NCBI RefSeq assembly: GCF_001429725.1
Contig: NZ_LMHV01000040.1
Location: 203,825 to 267,824, forward strand
From: Rhizobium sp. Root708
Lineage (GTDB): Bacteria; Pseudomonadota; Alphaproteobacteria; Rhizobiales; Rhizobiaceae
DNA length: 64,000 bases
Direction of reading: 5' to 3'
Positions 14,865 through 23,466 of the stretch are shown in pieces. The notes below the pieces were generated by a model. It worked only from the letters and a program-made list of their open reading frames with translations, made no database searches and had not been told where the DNA came from. The position numbers and the translations under genes are program-made. Every line of letters begins with the position of its first letter. The stretch's first letter is position 1.

Positions 14865-15200
14865 TTATTCGTGAATGGTGTAGGAGCTCATCTCGCAGAG
14901 GTTCTGCGTGTCCGTCGTGGTGTCGAGATTGGAGCCTTCCTCGAACTCGAACTTCATGTCGTACTTGCAGGTCTCGCGACCGTCGCCGATCGTGATGTCC
15001 ATGCTCTCGCCCGGGTTAAGCACCTGCTTGCCGAAGACGTCGTCTTCCCATTCGTTGACGCCGACCGGCGATGTATAAAAGTTCGTCAGAACGGATTTCG
15101 TGCCGTTCTTCAGCGTAAAGACGAGGTCTTCCGCACAGGCATTACCGGCAAACAGAACACAAACCGCCGATGCGACTACCGCGATATTCAATTTTTTCAT
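14865..15200 (-). CDS. Small periplasmic protein, unknown function
   Basis: From the ATG at 15200 the protein has 111 residues with a signal peptide (KKLNIAVVASAVCVLFAGNACA, cleaved near residue 23). The mature protein is acidic, with the segments FYTSPVGVNEWEDDV, GKQVLNPGESMDI and CKYDMKFEFEEG. Two cysteines (C in ETCKYD and NLCEM) probably pair. This type is widespread in alphaproteobacteria and has often been given unreliable names. An ATG three codons upstream is an alternative start. Function is unknown. Confidence 0.65.
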   Translation of the reverse strand: MKKLNIAVVASAVCVLFAGNACAEDLVFTLKNGTKSVLTNFYTSPVGVNEWEDDVFGKQVLNPGESMDITIGDGRETCKYDMKFEFEEGSNLDTTTDTQNLCEMSSYTIHE

Positions 15201-15457
15201 ATTTTTCATCCTCTTACCCGCTCTGGGGGCGCGAGAATTCTTAGTCATCGAAGCGGCCGATTGAAAAGCGGGGGAGACAGCCCATTTCTGGTGGAATCGC
15301 GGATTTGGCCGATCCGCCCGAAAGAGCTCGGCGACGCCCGGGCATGCCGACACCTATTGAAACCACTTGCCGCGCGACCAAATTCGAACAAAGACACATG
15401 CAATGCATACGATGAAGATGTTCGTGGCATCGGCCACGCGCAAAAAGGGGTAATGGA

Positions 15458-15937
15458 ATGAACTACGCACGAATGGCGGCTGCCTGCCTGCTGGCGACAG
15501 CCTCCGCATCAACAGCATACGCCGCTGAGCAGAACTTCCCGGGCGCTCCAGGCGCTCTGACGCTGTCGGGCAAATGCGCCAAGCTGGTGGTCGGCAAGGT
15601 TGATGCCAGCAAGGGATGCGAACCGGAGCTCGCCAGCGTTACCCTGATCAACGGCACGGTTACCCTGATCCTCACCGCCGGCGGCAAGATGCTCGGCTTC
15701 CAGGGCGACGGCACCAAGATCAAGCCCGCCTCCAACGGCAATGTCAGTATGCCGCTCGGCCTTGTGGTCACCGGTGCCGGTCAGAACATGACGGGCCAGG
15801 TGAAGGTCACCGGTTCCTGCACGATGGGCAACCCCTACAGCGGCAAGCCGGTCGTCATCGAATGCACCGCCAAGAGCACCGACACCGCCTTCACGGGCAG
15901 CTTCCGCACCAACGGCAAGGCGCCGAAACAGAAATAA
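15458..15937 (+). CDS. Periplasmic protein, unknown function, 159 aa
   Basis: AAAGGGGTAATGGA precedes the ATG. The N-terminus is a signal peptide (AAACLLATASASTAYA, cleaved near residue 22). The mature part has beta-strand-like repeats rich in Gly/Thr/Val (SVTLINGTVTLILTAGG, then QNMTGQVKVTGSC) and four cysteines (KCAK, GCEP, SCTM, ECTA). No family is recognised; it appears to be a secreted beta-sandwich-like protein. Confidence 0.65.
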   Translation: MNYARMAAACLLATASASTAYAAEQNFPGAPGALTLSGKCAKLVVGKVDASKGCEPELASVTLINGTVTLILTAGGKMLGFQGDGTKIKPASNGNVSMPLGLVVTGAGQNMTGQVKVTGSCTMGNPYSGKPVVIECTAKSTDTAFTGSFRTNGKAPKQK

Positions 15938-15940
15938 GGC

Positions 15941-16636
15941 TCAGGCGCACCAGGCGCCGCTGCCCGGCTTCCGGGCAAGGCCTTCGCCGATCAATTGCGA
16001 ACCGATGGAACGGCCGTCGCGCGACACGACGCGCGGCGATCCCGCCTTGCCCGGCTGACCGGCGGCATTCATCGCAAACGAACCGGCATTGAGCAGATTG
16101 AGCAGCCGCAGCTTGGCGGCAAAGCCGGCGCGGCGCTCGCCGTCACAGCGCGCCGCATCGATCCCCGGGCTGACGATGTCGGCGATGACGATCTTTTCGC
16201 CCTTGTACCAGAAGGTTCCGCCATCGGCGACGCAATTGATGTGTTCGCCTTGCCCGCAATAGCCGAACGCGGCCTTCGCGGACTGCGTCTCGGCAGGCGA
16301 AAGCGAGACGGGAACGACTTTTTCCGTAGCGGCAGGCGCCTTGGCCGGAACAGGCACGGCGGCCGGGGGCACGACCCGCGATGTCGATGCAATCGATGCG
16401 GTCTGCTTCGGTCCGGCGTCACGCTGCGGTTCGACTCGCGTAAGGGACGTCGGATGCGTAAGAGCCGGCGCGGATGTGCGTGCCGATGCCAGCATCGGCT
16501 TCACGCTCTTCCAGTTGTCGTAGACCGCGATGCCGCCGACGGCGAGAACCCCGATGATCGCCCACGGGATCGCGCTGCCCCCCTGTGCTTTCGATCGCGG
16601 TGATGTCTTGCGGCGGCGAGTTGCTGTCTTGGCCAT
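15941..16636 (-). CDS. Membrane-anchored SNase-like (thermonuclease-fold) protein
   Basis: The ATG at 16636 gives 231 residues. A basic cytoplasmic start is followed by one membrane helix (AIPWAIIGVLAVGGIAVY, about 22-40), a long Pro/Ala-rich linker (about 45-115) and a C-terminal domain. That domain has an SNase-like pattern: GTFWYKGEKIVIADIVSP, CDGERRAGFAAKLRLLNLL and RVVSRDGRSIGSQLI with GLARK. In active nucleases the same strands hold Arg-Asp-Glu catalytic residues; here the set is only partly recognisable, so activity is uncertain. It ends 4 bases from the convergent gene at 15937. Confidence 0.6.
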   Translation of the reverse strand: MAKTATRRRKTSPRSKAQGGSAIPWAIIGVLAVGGIAVYDNWKSVKPMLASARTSAPALTHPTSLTRVEPQRDAGPKQTASIASTSRVVPPAAVPVPAKAPAATEKVVPVSLSPAETQSAKAAFGYCGQGEHINCVADGGTFWYKGEKIVIADIVSPGIDAARCDGERRAGFAAKLRLLNLLNAGSFAMNAAGQPGKAGSPRVVSRDGRSIGSQLIGEGLARKPGSGAWCA

Positions 16637-16842
16637 GGAGTCCGATTCCGTTGAAGGCCGAATTATCGCCGCGCAATCCTTTCCGAAAGGTTGGCGAAGA
16701 CACCGATTCCCCTCGCCTGCCACATCCTAGCAACAATCACCCTCTAGGAAGTCCTCGTCATTTTTCCGTGAGGTACTGGGCATTTGTCGTGCCGGTCCCC
16801 AGCTAAACCGGAAAAGCGCAATCCTTGTAGAAGATCTCGAGT

Positions 16843-17403
16843 ATGAAGTTGCAATTTGCGTTCCTGAAATGGCCGGTCAGAATGGTGTGCGCAACCGCAC
16901 TCCTCGTGCTTGCCCATGCAGGCATCGAACAGCTGACGGGAAATTTCCACGAGGTCATTCCCGGCGAACTCTATCGTTCGGCGCAGCCGAGCGGCGCCGA
17001 TATCAAGGTCTATGCGGAAAACTACGGCATCAAGACCATCGTGAACCTGCGCGACGAGACGCGCACCGACTGGTATCGCAACGAAGCACAGGCGGCATCA
17101 GGCAACGGAATCACGATGATCGATTTCCCGATGTCGTCGTCGAAGGACCTTCCGGTCTCCGAGGCGCAGCGTCTCGCCAAGCTGATGGCGGATGCGCCCA
17201 AGCCGCTCCTTATCCACTGCGAGCACGGCGCCAACCGCACCGGCCTGGCATCCGCGATCTACATCGGCGCGGTAGCCAAGCTCAGCGAGACTTTCGCGGA
17301 GTTTCAGCTCAGCCCCTATTTCGGGCACTTCGCAATTCCGGGGATTGGTCGCTATGAAATGTACCGGTCCTGGGACGATTTCGAGGAAACCATCGGCTTC
17401 TGA
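16843..17403 (+). CDS. Predicted periplasmic/membrane-anchored tyrosine phosphatase-like protein
   Basis: The 186-residue protein begins with an uncleaved or signal-like hydrophobic segment (VRMVCATALLVLAHAG, about 12-27). It then shows the dual-specificity/tyrosine phosphatase pattern: LYRSAQPS, IKTIVNLRDE and the P-loop HCEHGANRTG with C126 as nucleophile and R132 as phosphate-binding residue. The general acid may be in DFPMSSS. The substrate is unknown. It is transcribed away from the SNase-like gene. Confidence 0.75.
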   Translation: MKLQFAFLKWPVRMVCATALLVLAHAGIEQLTGNFHEVIPGELYRSAQPSGADIKVYAENYGIKTIVNLRDETRTDWYRNEAQAASGNGITMIDFPMSSSKDLPVSEAQRLAKLMADAPKPLLIHCEHGANRTGLASAIYIGAVAKLSETFAEFQLSPYFGHFAIPGIGRYEMYRSWDDFEETIGF

Positions 17404-17466
17404 TCGTCAATGAAGCGGTGGGCCGCGAGGATGATGGCGTCGCTTCGCCACCATCCGTGTCGGCTT

Positions 17467-17655
17467 TCAAATACCTGTCAGACTGCAGGCGTCATCCGGT
17501 CGCGAATTGATCGGAACGTCACGCGGCGAGCGTATGGAACGGCCGATCGCGATCCTGTCCCGATCGGCGTGACTGTCATGCGCGGCGCGGAGCGCCTCCC
17601 ACTCGTTTTCGTGCTTTACATAGATGTCGTTCGATACTGGAACTACTTTCATCAT
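17467..17655 (-). CDS. Possible small protein, 62 aa
   Basis: GGGAAG precedes two consecutive ATGs (17655 and 17652). The product is charged (NDIYVKHENEWEALRAAHDSH, broken by no motif). There is no family match that can be recognised. It lies in an otherwise gene-poor stretch and could be spurious. Confidence 0.3.
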   Translation of the reverse strand: MMKVVPVSNDIYVKHENEWEALRAAHDSHADRDRIAIGRSIRSPRDVPINSRPDDACSLTGI

Positions 17656-17693
17656 CTTCCCATGAGTTGGAGCGGATACGACTGCCGAAAAGA

Positions 17694-17936
17694 TCAGCGG
17701 CGCGGCTTCGCAATCGTCGGATCGTCATTTCCGGCCTTCGTCGGGCCGCCCTTCGAGAGGTCGCCACCGGTTACGTGCGCTGGAACGTGCACGTCGTCGA
17801 AAACCCCGTTCGGAAGCGTCAGATCGACATGATGCGGCGGCAGAACCTGCGCTTTTTTCATGCTGTTCGGGCGCGACCGCTTCATACGGTCGGACTTCTC
17901 AGTTCGCTTGTCAGGAGTGTGGGTCGAGGGGTGCAT
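17694..17936 (-). CDS. Small basic protein with a very strong ribosome site, 80 aa
   Basis: The ATG at 17936 is preceded by AAAGGAGG with 6-7 bases spacing, the best ribosome site in this region. The product is Pro/Lys/Asp-rich, with an N-terminal basic part (DKRTEKSDRMKRSRPNSMKK) and a middle VDLTLPNGVFDDVHVP segment. It appears soluble and partly disordered. No function is recognised. An in-frame extension to 18059 is poorly supported. Confidence 0.45.
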   Translation of the reverse strand: MHPSTHTPDKRTEKSDRMKRSRPNSMKKAQVLPPHHVDLTLPNGVFDDVHVPAHVTGGDLSKGGPTKAGNDDPTIAKPRR

Positions 17937-18160
17937 CGTCGGCCTCCTTTGCATTTCGCATATTGACGCTGAATGGGAGACTAACGACGGCGGCGACGGA
18001 TGGTTCCAAGAAAAGAGCACAGGGCTCTGTTGCCATCTTGACTGGCGCGTGGAGTTCACTACCTTCGCACTATCCCGCGGCCTCGGACATCGGCCGATGG
18101 GTCAACCTGGTGCCGGGCCCCTCTGGCGAGAGTTTTTACGGCGCTCTCGTGATGTCGGTA
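17937..18160. other. Gene-poor region upstream of the DUF475 gene
   Basis: No credible gene, tRNA or repeat is seen in this stretch. It separates the small leftward gene at 17694-17936 from the leader of the rightward DUF475 gene, so promoters for both should lie here. No clear -35/-10 pair was identified. Confidence 0.4.
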
Positions 18161-18190
18161 CCGCCTGCAGCTTTAGCCGGCGGATTTTTC
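18161..18190 (+). promoter_or_regulatory. Terminator-like hairpin in the leader of the DUF475 gene
   Basis: CCGCC (18161-18165) pairs with GGCGG (18179-18183), enclosing a smaller GCT/AGC stem, and ATTTTTC follows. It lies 110 bases upstream of the DUF475 start, the position expected of an attenuator. No specific riboswitch consensus was recognised. Confidence 0.35.
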
Positions 18191-18194
18191 ATCG

Positions 18195-18302
18195 ATGAAA
18201 AAGCTCACCATGCCTTATGCGCATGCCCGTTGTGGTATGCCGCATTTTTCCTGCGCAGTCTCACTCTTCGAAACGGTTCGTGACTGCGAGGTTCAGCCAT
18301 GA
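18195..18302 (+). CDS. 35-codon upstream open frame coupled to the DUF475 gene
   Basis: The frame starts at ATG 18195, just after the hairpin, and its TGA overlaps the DUF475 ATG (ATGA). The peptide starts MKKLTMPYAHARC and is rich in His and Cys. The ribosome site is weak (GGCGG far upstream), so translation is doubtful. It could be a leader peptide or chance. Confidence 0.3.
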   Translation: MKKLTMPYAHARCGMPHFSCAVSLFETVRDCEVQP

Positions 18303-19387
18303 CCAACAGCGCGCAAAAATCGACCCTCAGCTACTTCACCTGGTCCTTCATCGTCACCGCCGTCGGCCTCGCGCTCGGCGCGGCGCTCGGCTGGCAGACC
18401 ACGGGCACCCTTGGCGGCATGGCGACCGTCTTCTTCATTTGTACCGTGCTCGCCGTGCTCGAAATCTCGCTCTCCTTCGACAACGCCATCGTCAACGCCA
18501 ACAAGCTGAAGGAGATGACGCCGGAGTGGCAGCATCGCTTTCTGACTTGGGGCATCGTCATTGCCGTCTTCGGCATGCGTATCGTCTTCCCGCTGGCGAT
18601 CGTTGCGATCGCGGCGCAGATCGGCCCATGGGAAGCCCTCGTGCTTGCCGCCCGCGAGCCCGCCGAATACGCCCGCATCATGAACGACGCGCATCTCCCG
18701 ATCGCCGCCTTCGGCGGCACCTTCCTGATGATGGTTGGCCTGAACTACTTCTTCAATCACGAGAAGGAGGTTCACTGGATCTCGGGGCTCGAGAAGCTCA
18801 TGGCCCGTTCGGCAACGATCAAGGGTATCGAGATCGCCTTCGTGCTGGCACTTATCCTGGTGTTCTCGTCGTTCCTCGGTGAGGAAGAGGCCACGACCTT
18901 CGTGCATTGCGCGATCTACGGCCTTCTGACCTTCCTCGCGGTCGAGGTGGTCGGCGGTCTGCTCGATGCCTCGCAGCAGACGATGAGCGCTGCCGCCAAG
19001 GGCGGTGTCGGCGCTTTCATCTATCTCGAAGTGCTGGACGCCAGCTTCTCCTTCGACGGTGTTATCGGTGCGTTCGCGCTGACGCAGAACCTTTTCGTCA
19101 TTGCCATCGGCCTCGGCATCGGCGCCATGTATGTGCGCTCGATGACGATCATGCTCGTCGAGAAGGGAACGCTTGCGGAGTATCGCTACCTCGAGCACGG
19201 CGCCTTCTACGCGATCCTGATCCTCTCCGTGATCATGTACGTGCAGACGATGTTCCACATCCCCGAGGTCATCACCGGCCTTGGCGGCGCGACCTTGATC
19301 GGCATCTCGCTCTGGTCGTCGATCCGCCACAACAAGAAGGAACGGGCGGAAGAGCGCGCCGAGGCGCACAAGGAACTGCACGCCTGA
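18299..19387 (+). CDS. DUF475 / TerC-superfamily integral membrane protein
   Basis: The 362-residue protein has about nine hydrophobic segments and the twin signature of the family: SLSFDNAIVNANKL (about 58-71) and ASFSFDGVIGAFALT, both with conserved membrane acidic residues. TerC relatives are linked to metal-ion export (manganese, tellurite resistance, metalation of secreted proteins), but the DUF475 branch is poorly characterised. GAGG lies 7 bases upstream of the ATG. The C-terminus is a charged cytoplasmic tail. A strong terminator follows. Confidence 0.85.
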   Translation: MTNSAQKSTLSYFTWSFIVTAVGLALGAALGWQTTGTLGGMATVFFICTVLAVLEISLSFDNAIVNANKLKEMTPEWQHRFLTWGIVIAVFGMRIVFPLAIVAIAAQIGPWEALVLAAREPAEYARIMNDAHLPIAAFGGTFLMMVGLNYFFNHEKEVHWISGLEKLMARSATIKGIEIAFVLALILVFSSFLGEEEATTFVHCAIYGLLTFLAVEVVGGLLDASQQTMSAAAKGGVGAFIYLEVLDASFSFDGVIGAFALTQNLFVIAIGLGIGAMYVRSMTIMLVEKGTLAEYRYLEHGAFYAILILSVIMYVQTMFHIPEVITGLGGATLIGISLWSSIRHNKKERAEERAEAHKELHA

Positions 19388-19435
19388 TATCGGCAGGCCG
19401 CATCAACCGGTGCGGCTTCCCCTCGACAAAAATAA

Positions 19436-19461
19436 AGCCCGCGACCATCCGGTTGCGGGCT
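19436..19461 (+). terminator. Intrinsic terminator after the DUF475 gene
   Basis: AGCCCGCGACC pairs with GGTTGCGGGCT (11 bp, one G-T) around ATCC, followed by GTTTCG. The stem is strong and the T tract short. Confidence 0.65.
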
Positions 19462-19505
19462 GTTTCGTATCCGGCGATCGCTGACCGCCAAGTCACGCCG
19501 AAGCA

Positions 19506-19673
19506 TTAATGGTTGATTCTGCCGAACATGCTCGGGTCGATGCCGAGTTCGCGCAGATCGCGATTCCTAGGGCGGCGGCCGCTTTCGATGGTGGCACTGA
19601 CGGCATTCGCAGCACCGATCATCGCAAAGGCGCGACCAAGGAAACCATCACGAATGGACTTACGGAAGGACAT
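19506..19673 (-). CDS. DUF1127-like small protein, 55 aa
   Basis: The ATG at 19673 follows GAGAAAGAAA. The product is arginine-rich and ends with GRRPRNRDLRELGIDPSMFG, resembling the short DUF1127 (YjiS-like) family, in which a C-terminal arginine-rich segment can bind RNA. Members in Agrobacterium and Rhizobium influence small-RNA and phosphate or carbon regulation. That role is family knowledge and not shown here. An in-frame GTG four codons upstream is another possible start. Confidence 0.6.
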   Translation of the reverse strand: MSFRKSIRDGFLGRAFAMIGAANAVSATIESGRRPRNRDLRELGIDPSMFGRINH

Positions 19674-19886
19674 TTTCTTTCTCACTTTGCTTTATAACTG
19701 ACCGCTTACATATGAGCTTTCGCACCGGTTGCGACAACCGGTGGAAATTCAGCCCTGCCATGCAAGAACACGCGACCGGCATGAGAAAACCAACGACGCA
19801 CTTCGTCCGATTGGATGAAGGGGAAATCCCGGCAGGCGGTGATAGATTAGAGAAAGGCGGTCGTAGGCAGCATCCCGGAGGCTGAC

Positions 19887-20093
19887 ATGGAAAGGCTGGT
19901 AGTCCGATCAAGAAAGGTTGCGGAGCTTCGGTATTACGAGGCGAAGCGAAGCCTGACCATTGTTTATCACAGCGGAAAATCCCGGCCACTCGGCGGCATC
20001 GACCGCAACATGGTGCTGAAGCTGATCTCACAGCTCGCCCGCAAAAATGCGGCCTACATGGCCTGCCTGTCCGAGATCGCCGTCATCATTTGA
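19887..20093 (+). CDS. Small KTSC-like protein, 68 aa
   Basis: GGAGGCTGAC precedes the ATG. The product has a beta-hairpin-like core (VAELRYYEAKRSLTIVYHSG) reminiscent of KTSC-type small domains, followed by a helix (RNMVLKLISQLARKNAA). No catalytic residue is identifiable. Function is unknown. Confidence 0.55.
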   Translation: MERLVVRSRKVAELRYYEAKRSLTIVYHSGKSRPLGGIDRNMVLKLISQLARKNAAYMACLSEIAVII

Positions 20094-20144
20094 GGATCGT
20101 TGCCCTTTCAGCAACCGCGATCGCGCTTTGTCCGGCATAAAAAA

Positions 20145-20170
20145 GGCCGGCAATGCTTCCATCGCCGGCC
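20145..20170 (-). terminator. Terminator of the tctCBA operon
   Basis: GGCCGGC and GCCGGCC pair perfectly; read leftward, the hairpin is followed by six Ts (20144-20139). It lies 30 bases after the tctA stop. Confidence 0.8.
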
Positions 20171-20199
20171 GTAGATAGAGGGTTTGGAGTCTTTTTCTT

Positions 20200-21717
20200 C
20201 TAGTCCTCGTTGGCTGCCAACTGCGACAGCACCTGTCCGCGTCCACGCAGGCGCAGGATCAGCGGGATGATGAAGGCGGCCGCCGCGACGATCAGAAGAC
20301 CGGCCGCGATCGGCGACATGACCAGTGTCGAGACGTCACCCTGGCTGATCGCAAGTGCGCGGCGCAGCTGCTGCTCGGCAAGCGGACCGAGGATCAGACC
20401 GACCACCGCAGGTGCGATCGGATAGCCGAACAGCCGCATGATGTAGCCGAGCACACCGAAGGCGAGCAGCATCCCGAGTTCGAAGACCGACGGGTTGGCG
20501 CCGATGGTGCCGAGCGTCGCGAACAGCAGGATACCGGCATAGAGCCACGGCTTCGGGATCGTTAGCAGACGCACCCAGAGGCCGATCAGTGGCAGGTTGA
20601 GCACCAGGAGCATCGCGTTGGCGATCAGCAGGCTGGCAATCAGGCCCCAGACGATCTGCGGGTTGTTCGCAAACAGCAACGGACCGGGCTGCAGGCCGTA
20701 TTGCTGGAAGCCGGCGAGCATGATCGCCGCCGTCGCCGTCGTGGGCAGGCCGAGCGTCAGAAGCGGCACCAGCGTACCGGCCGCCGATGCATTGTTCGCA
20801 GCCTCCGGACCGGCAACGCCTTCGATCGCCCCATGGCCGAATTCCTCGGGGTTCTTCGCCAGCCGCTTTTCCGTGGCATAGGAAAGGAACGTCCCGATCT
20901 CCGCGCCGCCGGCCGGCATCGCGCCGATCGGGAAGCCGATCAGCGTACCGCGTAGCCATGCCTTCCATGAACGGCCCCAGTCTTCCGCCGTCATCCACAG
21001 CGAACCTTTGACGGCCTCGACCTTCTCCGCGATGCTGTTGCCCTGCGCGGCGATGTAGAGCGTCTCGCCGATCGCGAACATTGCAACCGCAAGCGTCGTC
21101 ACCTCGACGCCATCGAGCAGATCGGGAACGCCGAAGGAAAGACGTGCCTGTCCGGTCTGCTGGTCGATGCCGACCATGGCGAGCGCAAAACCGATGAAGA
21201 GCGACGTCAGGCCGCGCAGCGCCGAATCCCCGAAGGCCGAGGAGACGGTCACGAAGGCGAGCACCATCAGCGCGAAATATTCGCGCGGTCCGAACACCAG
21301 CGCCAGCTTGACGATGTAGGGAGCGATGAACGCAAGGCCGAGCGTGGCAATCAAACCGGCCACAAACGAGCCGATCGCGGCAGTCGCTAGCGCCGGCCCG
21401 CCGCGCCCCGCTCGGGCCATCTTGTTGCCCTCCAGCGCGGTAACGATCGAGGCGCTTTCGCCAGGCGTATTGAGAAGGATGGAGGTGGTCGAGCCGCCAT
21501 ACATGCCGCCGTAGTAGATACCCGCGAACATGATCAGTGAGCCGGCCGGATCGAGCTTGTAGGTAACCGGCAGAAGAAGGGCGACTGTCAGCGCCGGGCC
21601 GATCCCCGGCAGAACGCCGACGGCAGTGCCAAGCGTTACGCCGACAAACGCATAGAGCAGGTTCATCGGCTGCATGGCGACCAGGATGCCCTGGAAGAGG
21701 AATTCGAAGGTGCTCAT
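20200..21717 (-). CDS. tctA: Tripartite tricarboxylate transporter, large permease subunit TctA
   Basis: The 505-residue protein has about 11-12 hydrophobic helices and the family blocks GVLPGIGPALTVALLLP near the start, GGMYGGSTTSILLNTPGE (about 60-77) and GLPTTATAAIMLAG in the second half. It forms the sodium-coupled membrane channel for citrate or related carboxylates delivered by TctC. Start: the ATG at 21717 has AGGA upstream; an earlier TTG at 21726 is also in frame. It is the last gene of the operon tctC-tctB-tctA and is followed by a terminator. Substrate identity cannot be read from the sequence. Confidence 0.92.
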   Translation of the reverse strand: MSTFEFLFQGILVAMQPMNLLYAFVGVTLGTAVGVLPGIGPALTVALLLPVTYKLDPAGSLIMFAGIYYGGMYGGSTTSILLNTPGESASIVTALEGNKMARAGRGGPALATAAIGSFVAGLIATLGLAFIAPYIVKLALVFGPREYFALMVLAFVTVSSAFGDSALRGLTSLFIGFALAMVGIDQQTGQARLSFGVPDLLDGVEVTTLAVAMFAIGETLYIAAQGNSIAEKVEAVKGSLWMTAEDWGRSWKAWLRGTLIGFPIGAMPAGGAEIGTFLSYATEKRLAKNPEEFGHGAIEGVAGPEAANNASAAGTLVPLLTLGLPTTATAAIMLAGFQQYGLQPGPLLFANNPQIVWGLIASLLIANAMLLVLNLPLIGLWVRLLTIPKPWLYAGILLFATLGTIGANPSVFELGMLLAFGVLGYIMRLFGYPIAPAVVGLILGPLAEQQLRRALAISQGDVSTLVMSPIAAGLLIVAAAAFIIPLILRLRGRGQVLSQLAANED

Positions 21718-21728
21718 CGCATCCAATC

Positions 21729-22220
21729 CTAGAAGAAGATGTGTTCGAACGGCCCCGCAGGCAGGGTCAACTGCAGGAGCTTCGCGAAAATCACCCAGAC
21801 CACGAAGCTAAGGACAATACCCGCGGGGATGGTAATCCAGAGCTTGCGGCGTCCGAAGCCAGCGGCCGTGAAGGCAAACAGACAGCCGGTCGCGATCGAA
21901 AAGCCCGCCGTCTTGAGAAGCAGCATCTGCGCGGCAAGGCCGGCGACGATCCAGACCACCGGGGCCACTTCCTGATGATCGCGCTCGGGAAACTCCCCGC
22001 GCCAGGCTTCGAAGATCGTCCAGATACCGAGGCCGATCAGCCCGAAGGCGACCACCTTGGGCGCGGTTGCCGGACCGATGCGGTCATATTGAGCGATGGC
22101 GCGCATATGCGAGGCATCCCAGAGCATGACGGCGGCGACGGCGAAGAGACAGACGGCAATGACCAGCGCCGCCCAATCGGGGCGGCGCTTCGTTGCCAAG
22201 GGTTCGTTACCCTTGCTCAT
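21729..22220 (-). CDS. tctB: Tripartite tricarboxylate transporter, small permease subunit TctB
   Basis: The 163-residue protein has four hydrophobic helices (WAALVIAVCLFAVAAVML, then a helix near 57-68, and two near 88-130). The loop IGPATAPKVVAFGLIGLG between helices is typical of TctB. It overlaps tctC by ATGA and sits directly before tctA, so it is the small membrane partner of that permease. Confidence 0.88.
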   Translation of the reverse strand: MSKGNEPLATKRRPDWAALVIAVCLFAVAAVMLWDASHMRAIAQYDRIGPATAPKVVAFGLIGLGIWTIFEAWRGEFPERDHQEVAPVVWIVAGLAAQMLLLKTAGFSIATGCLFAFTAAGFGRRKLWITIPAGIVLSFVVWVIFAKLLQLTLPAGPFEHIFF

Positions 22221-23161
22221 TGAACAAGTCCGATCTCTTTGAGGATGCCTTCGGTGGCCGAGACGTCCTTCTCGAGCTGCGCCTTGAAGGCGTCGCCGGC
22301 GAGATAGGTGTTCGCCCAGCCCTTGGTCTTCAGGATTTCCTGCCAGCCCTCGGACTTCGAAAGCTTGTCGAAATCGGCGGTGATGGCAGCAGTCTGTTCA
22401 GCCGAAAGACCAGGCGCTGCCGCAACCATGCGCCAGTTTTCGACGGCGACATCGAGGCCGGATTCCTTCAGCGTCGGCGCGTCGATGCCGTCGATTCGCT
22501 TGTCGCTCGAAACGGCGAGAAGCCGCAGCTGACCGGCCTTCACCTGCGATTCAAACTCACCGTAGCCGGAAATGCCCGCCGTCACCTGTCCGCCGAGAAT
22601 AGCGGCCAGAGCCTCACCGCCGCCAGAGAAGGCGACATAATTGATCTTCGTCGGATCGACGCCCGCCGCCTTGGCGATAAGGCCGACCGCGATGTGGTCG
22701 GTACCGCCAGCCGAACCGCCAGCCCAGGAAACCGAGCCCGGATCCTGCTTCAGCTTGGCAACCAGATCGGCGATCGTCTTGATGTCGGAGGCAGCCGGCA
22801 CGACGATCGCTTCATACTCGCCGGTGAGGCGGGCAATCGGCGTGACGTCTTTCAGCGTAACCGGCGACTTGTTGGTCAGGATCGCGCCGACCATGACATA
22901 GCCGCCGACGATCAGGGCATTCGGGTTGCCGTTGTTCTGGCCGGTGAACTGCGCGAGACCGATGGTGCCGCCGGCGCCGGGAACGTTCTGAACCTGAACG
23001 TTGCCCGCGATGCCTTCCTTCTGCATGACGGTCTGCAGCGAGCGAGCCGTCTGGTCCCAGCCGCCGCCGGGTGCGGCAGGCGCCATGATCGTGTAATCGG
23101 CGGCATAAGCCGGCAGCGCGACGGCAGCCGCGAAAATGGTTGCAAGAAGAGTATGCTTCAC
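22217..23161 (-). CDS. tctC: Tripartite tricarboxylate transporter substrate-binding protein TctC (Bug family)
   Basis: The GTG at 23161 has GGAGGACACACTC directly upstream and opens a signal peptide (KHTLLATIFAAAVALPAYAA). The 314-residue product has the Bug pattern: APAAPGGGWDQTARSLQ, VQNVPGAGGTIGLAQF and VSWAGGSAGGTDHIAVGL for the ligand pocket. It captures a carboxylate in the periplasm and hands it to TctA/B. The operon has no adjacent two-component pair. An in-frame upstream ATG at 23281 would precede the signal peptide with 40 unsuitable residues. Confidence 0.9.
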   Translation of the reverse strand: MKHTLLATIFAAAVALPAYAADYTIMAPAAPGGGWDQTARSLQTVMQKEGIAGNVQVQNVPGAGGTIGLAQFTGQNNGNPNALIVGGYVMVGAILTNKSPVTLKDVTPIARLTGEYEAIVVPAASDIKTIADLVAKLKQDPGSVSWAGGSAGGTDHIAVGLIAKAAGVDPTKINYVAFSGGGEALAAILGGQVTAGISGYGEFESQVKAGQLRLLAVSSDKRIDGIDAPTLKESGLDVAVENWRMVAAAPGLSAEQTAAITADFDKLSKSEGWQEILKTKGWANTYLAGDAFKAQLEKDVSATEGILKEIGLVQ

Positions 23162-23466
23162 GAGTGTGTCCTCCGTGGGCGCGACTGAGAAACCGCGCAT
23201 TGTTCTCGATGGAATCGGGAAGGACACCGCAGACGGACTCCAAGGTCCGACATGGCTGGCAGGCTCCTCCCGAAACTTCACCTATCCGCCTCCACGGAGC
23301 TGAAGTTCAGGAGAACCGACCACAACAAGCTGTCATTTAGCTGACATCGGCACGGACATCGCTCACAAGGACACTTTTTCGCCGCAATTACACCTCGCGC
23401 GGAAAAGTTCCGATCGGGTGGAACCGGGCGATCTCTCGCGCGTTGTTCCGCTGGGAGGATTGGGCC
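23162..23466. other. Intergenic region upstream of tctC, no gene seen
   Basis: Divergent promoter region between the leftward tct operon and a short rightward gene. No clear -35/-10 pair, operator palindrome or small RNA is evident by eye. Confidence 0.4.

Noticed and set aside
18060..18298. yybP-ykoY-type manganese riboswitch
   Set aside because: The gene family makes it plausible, but the conserved loop sequences of that riboswitch could not be found by eye.
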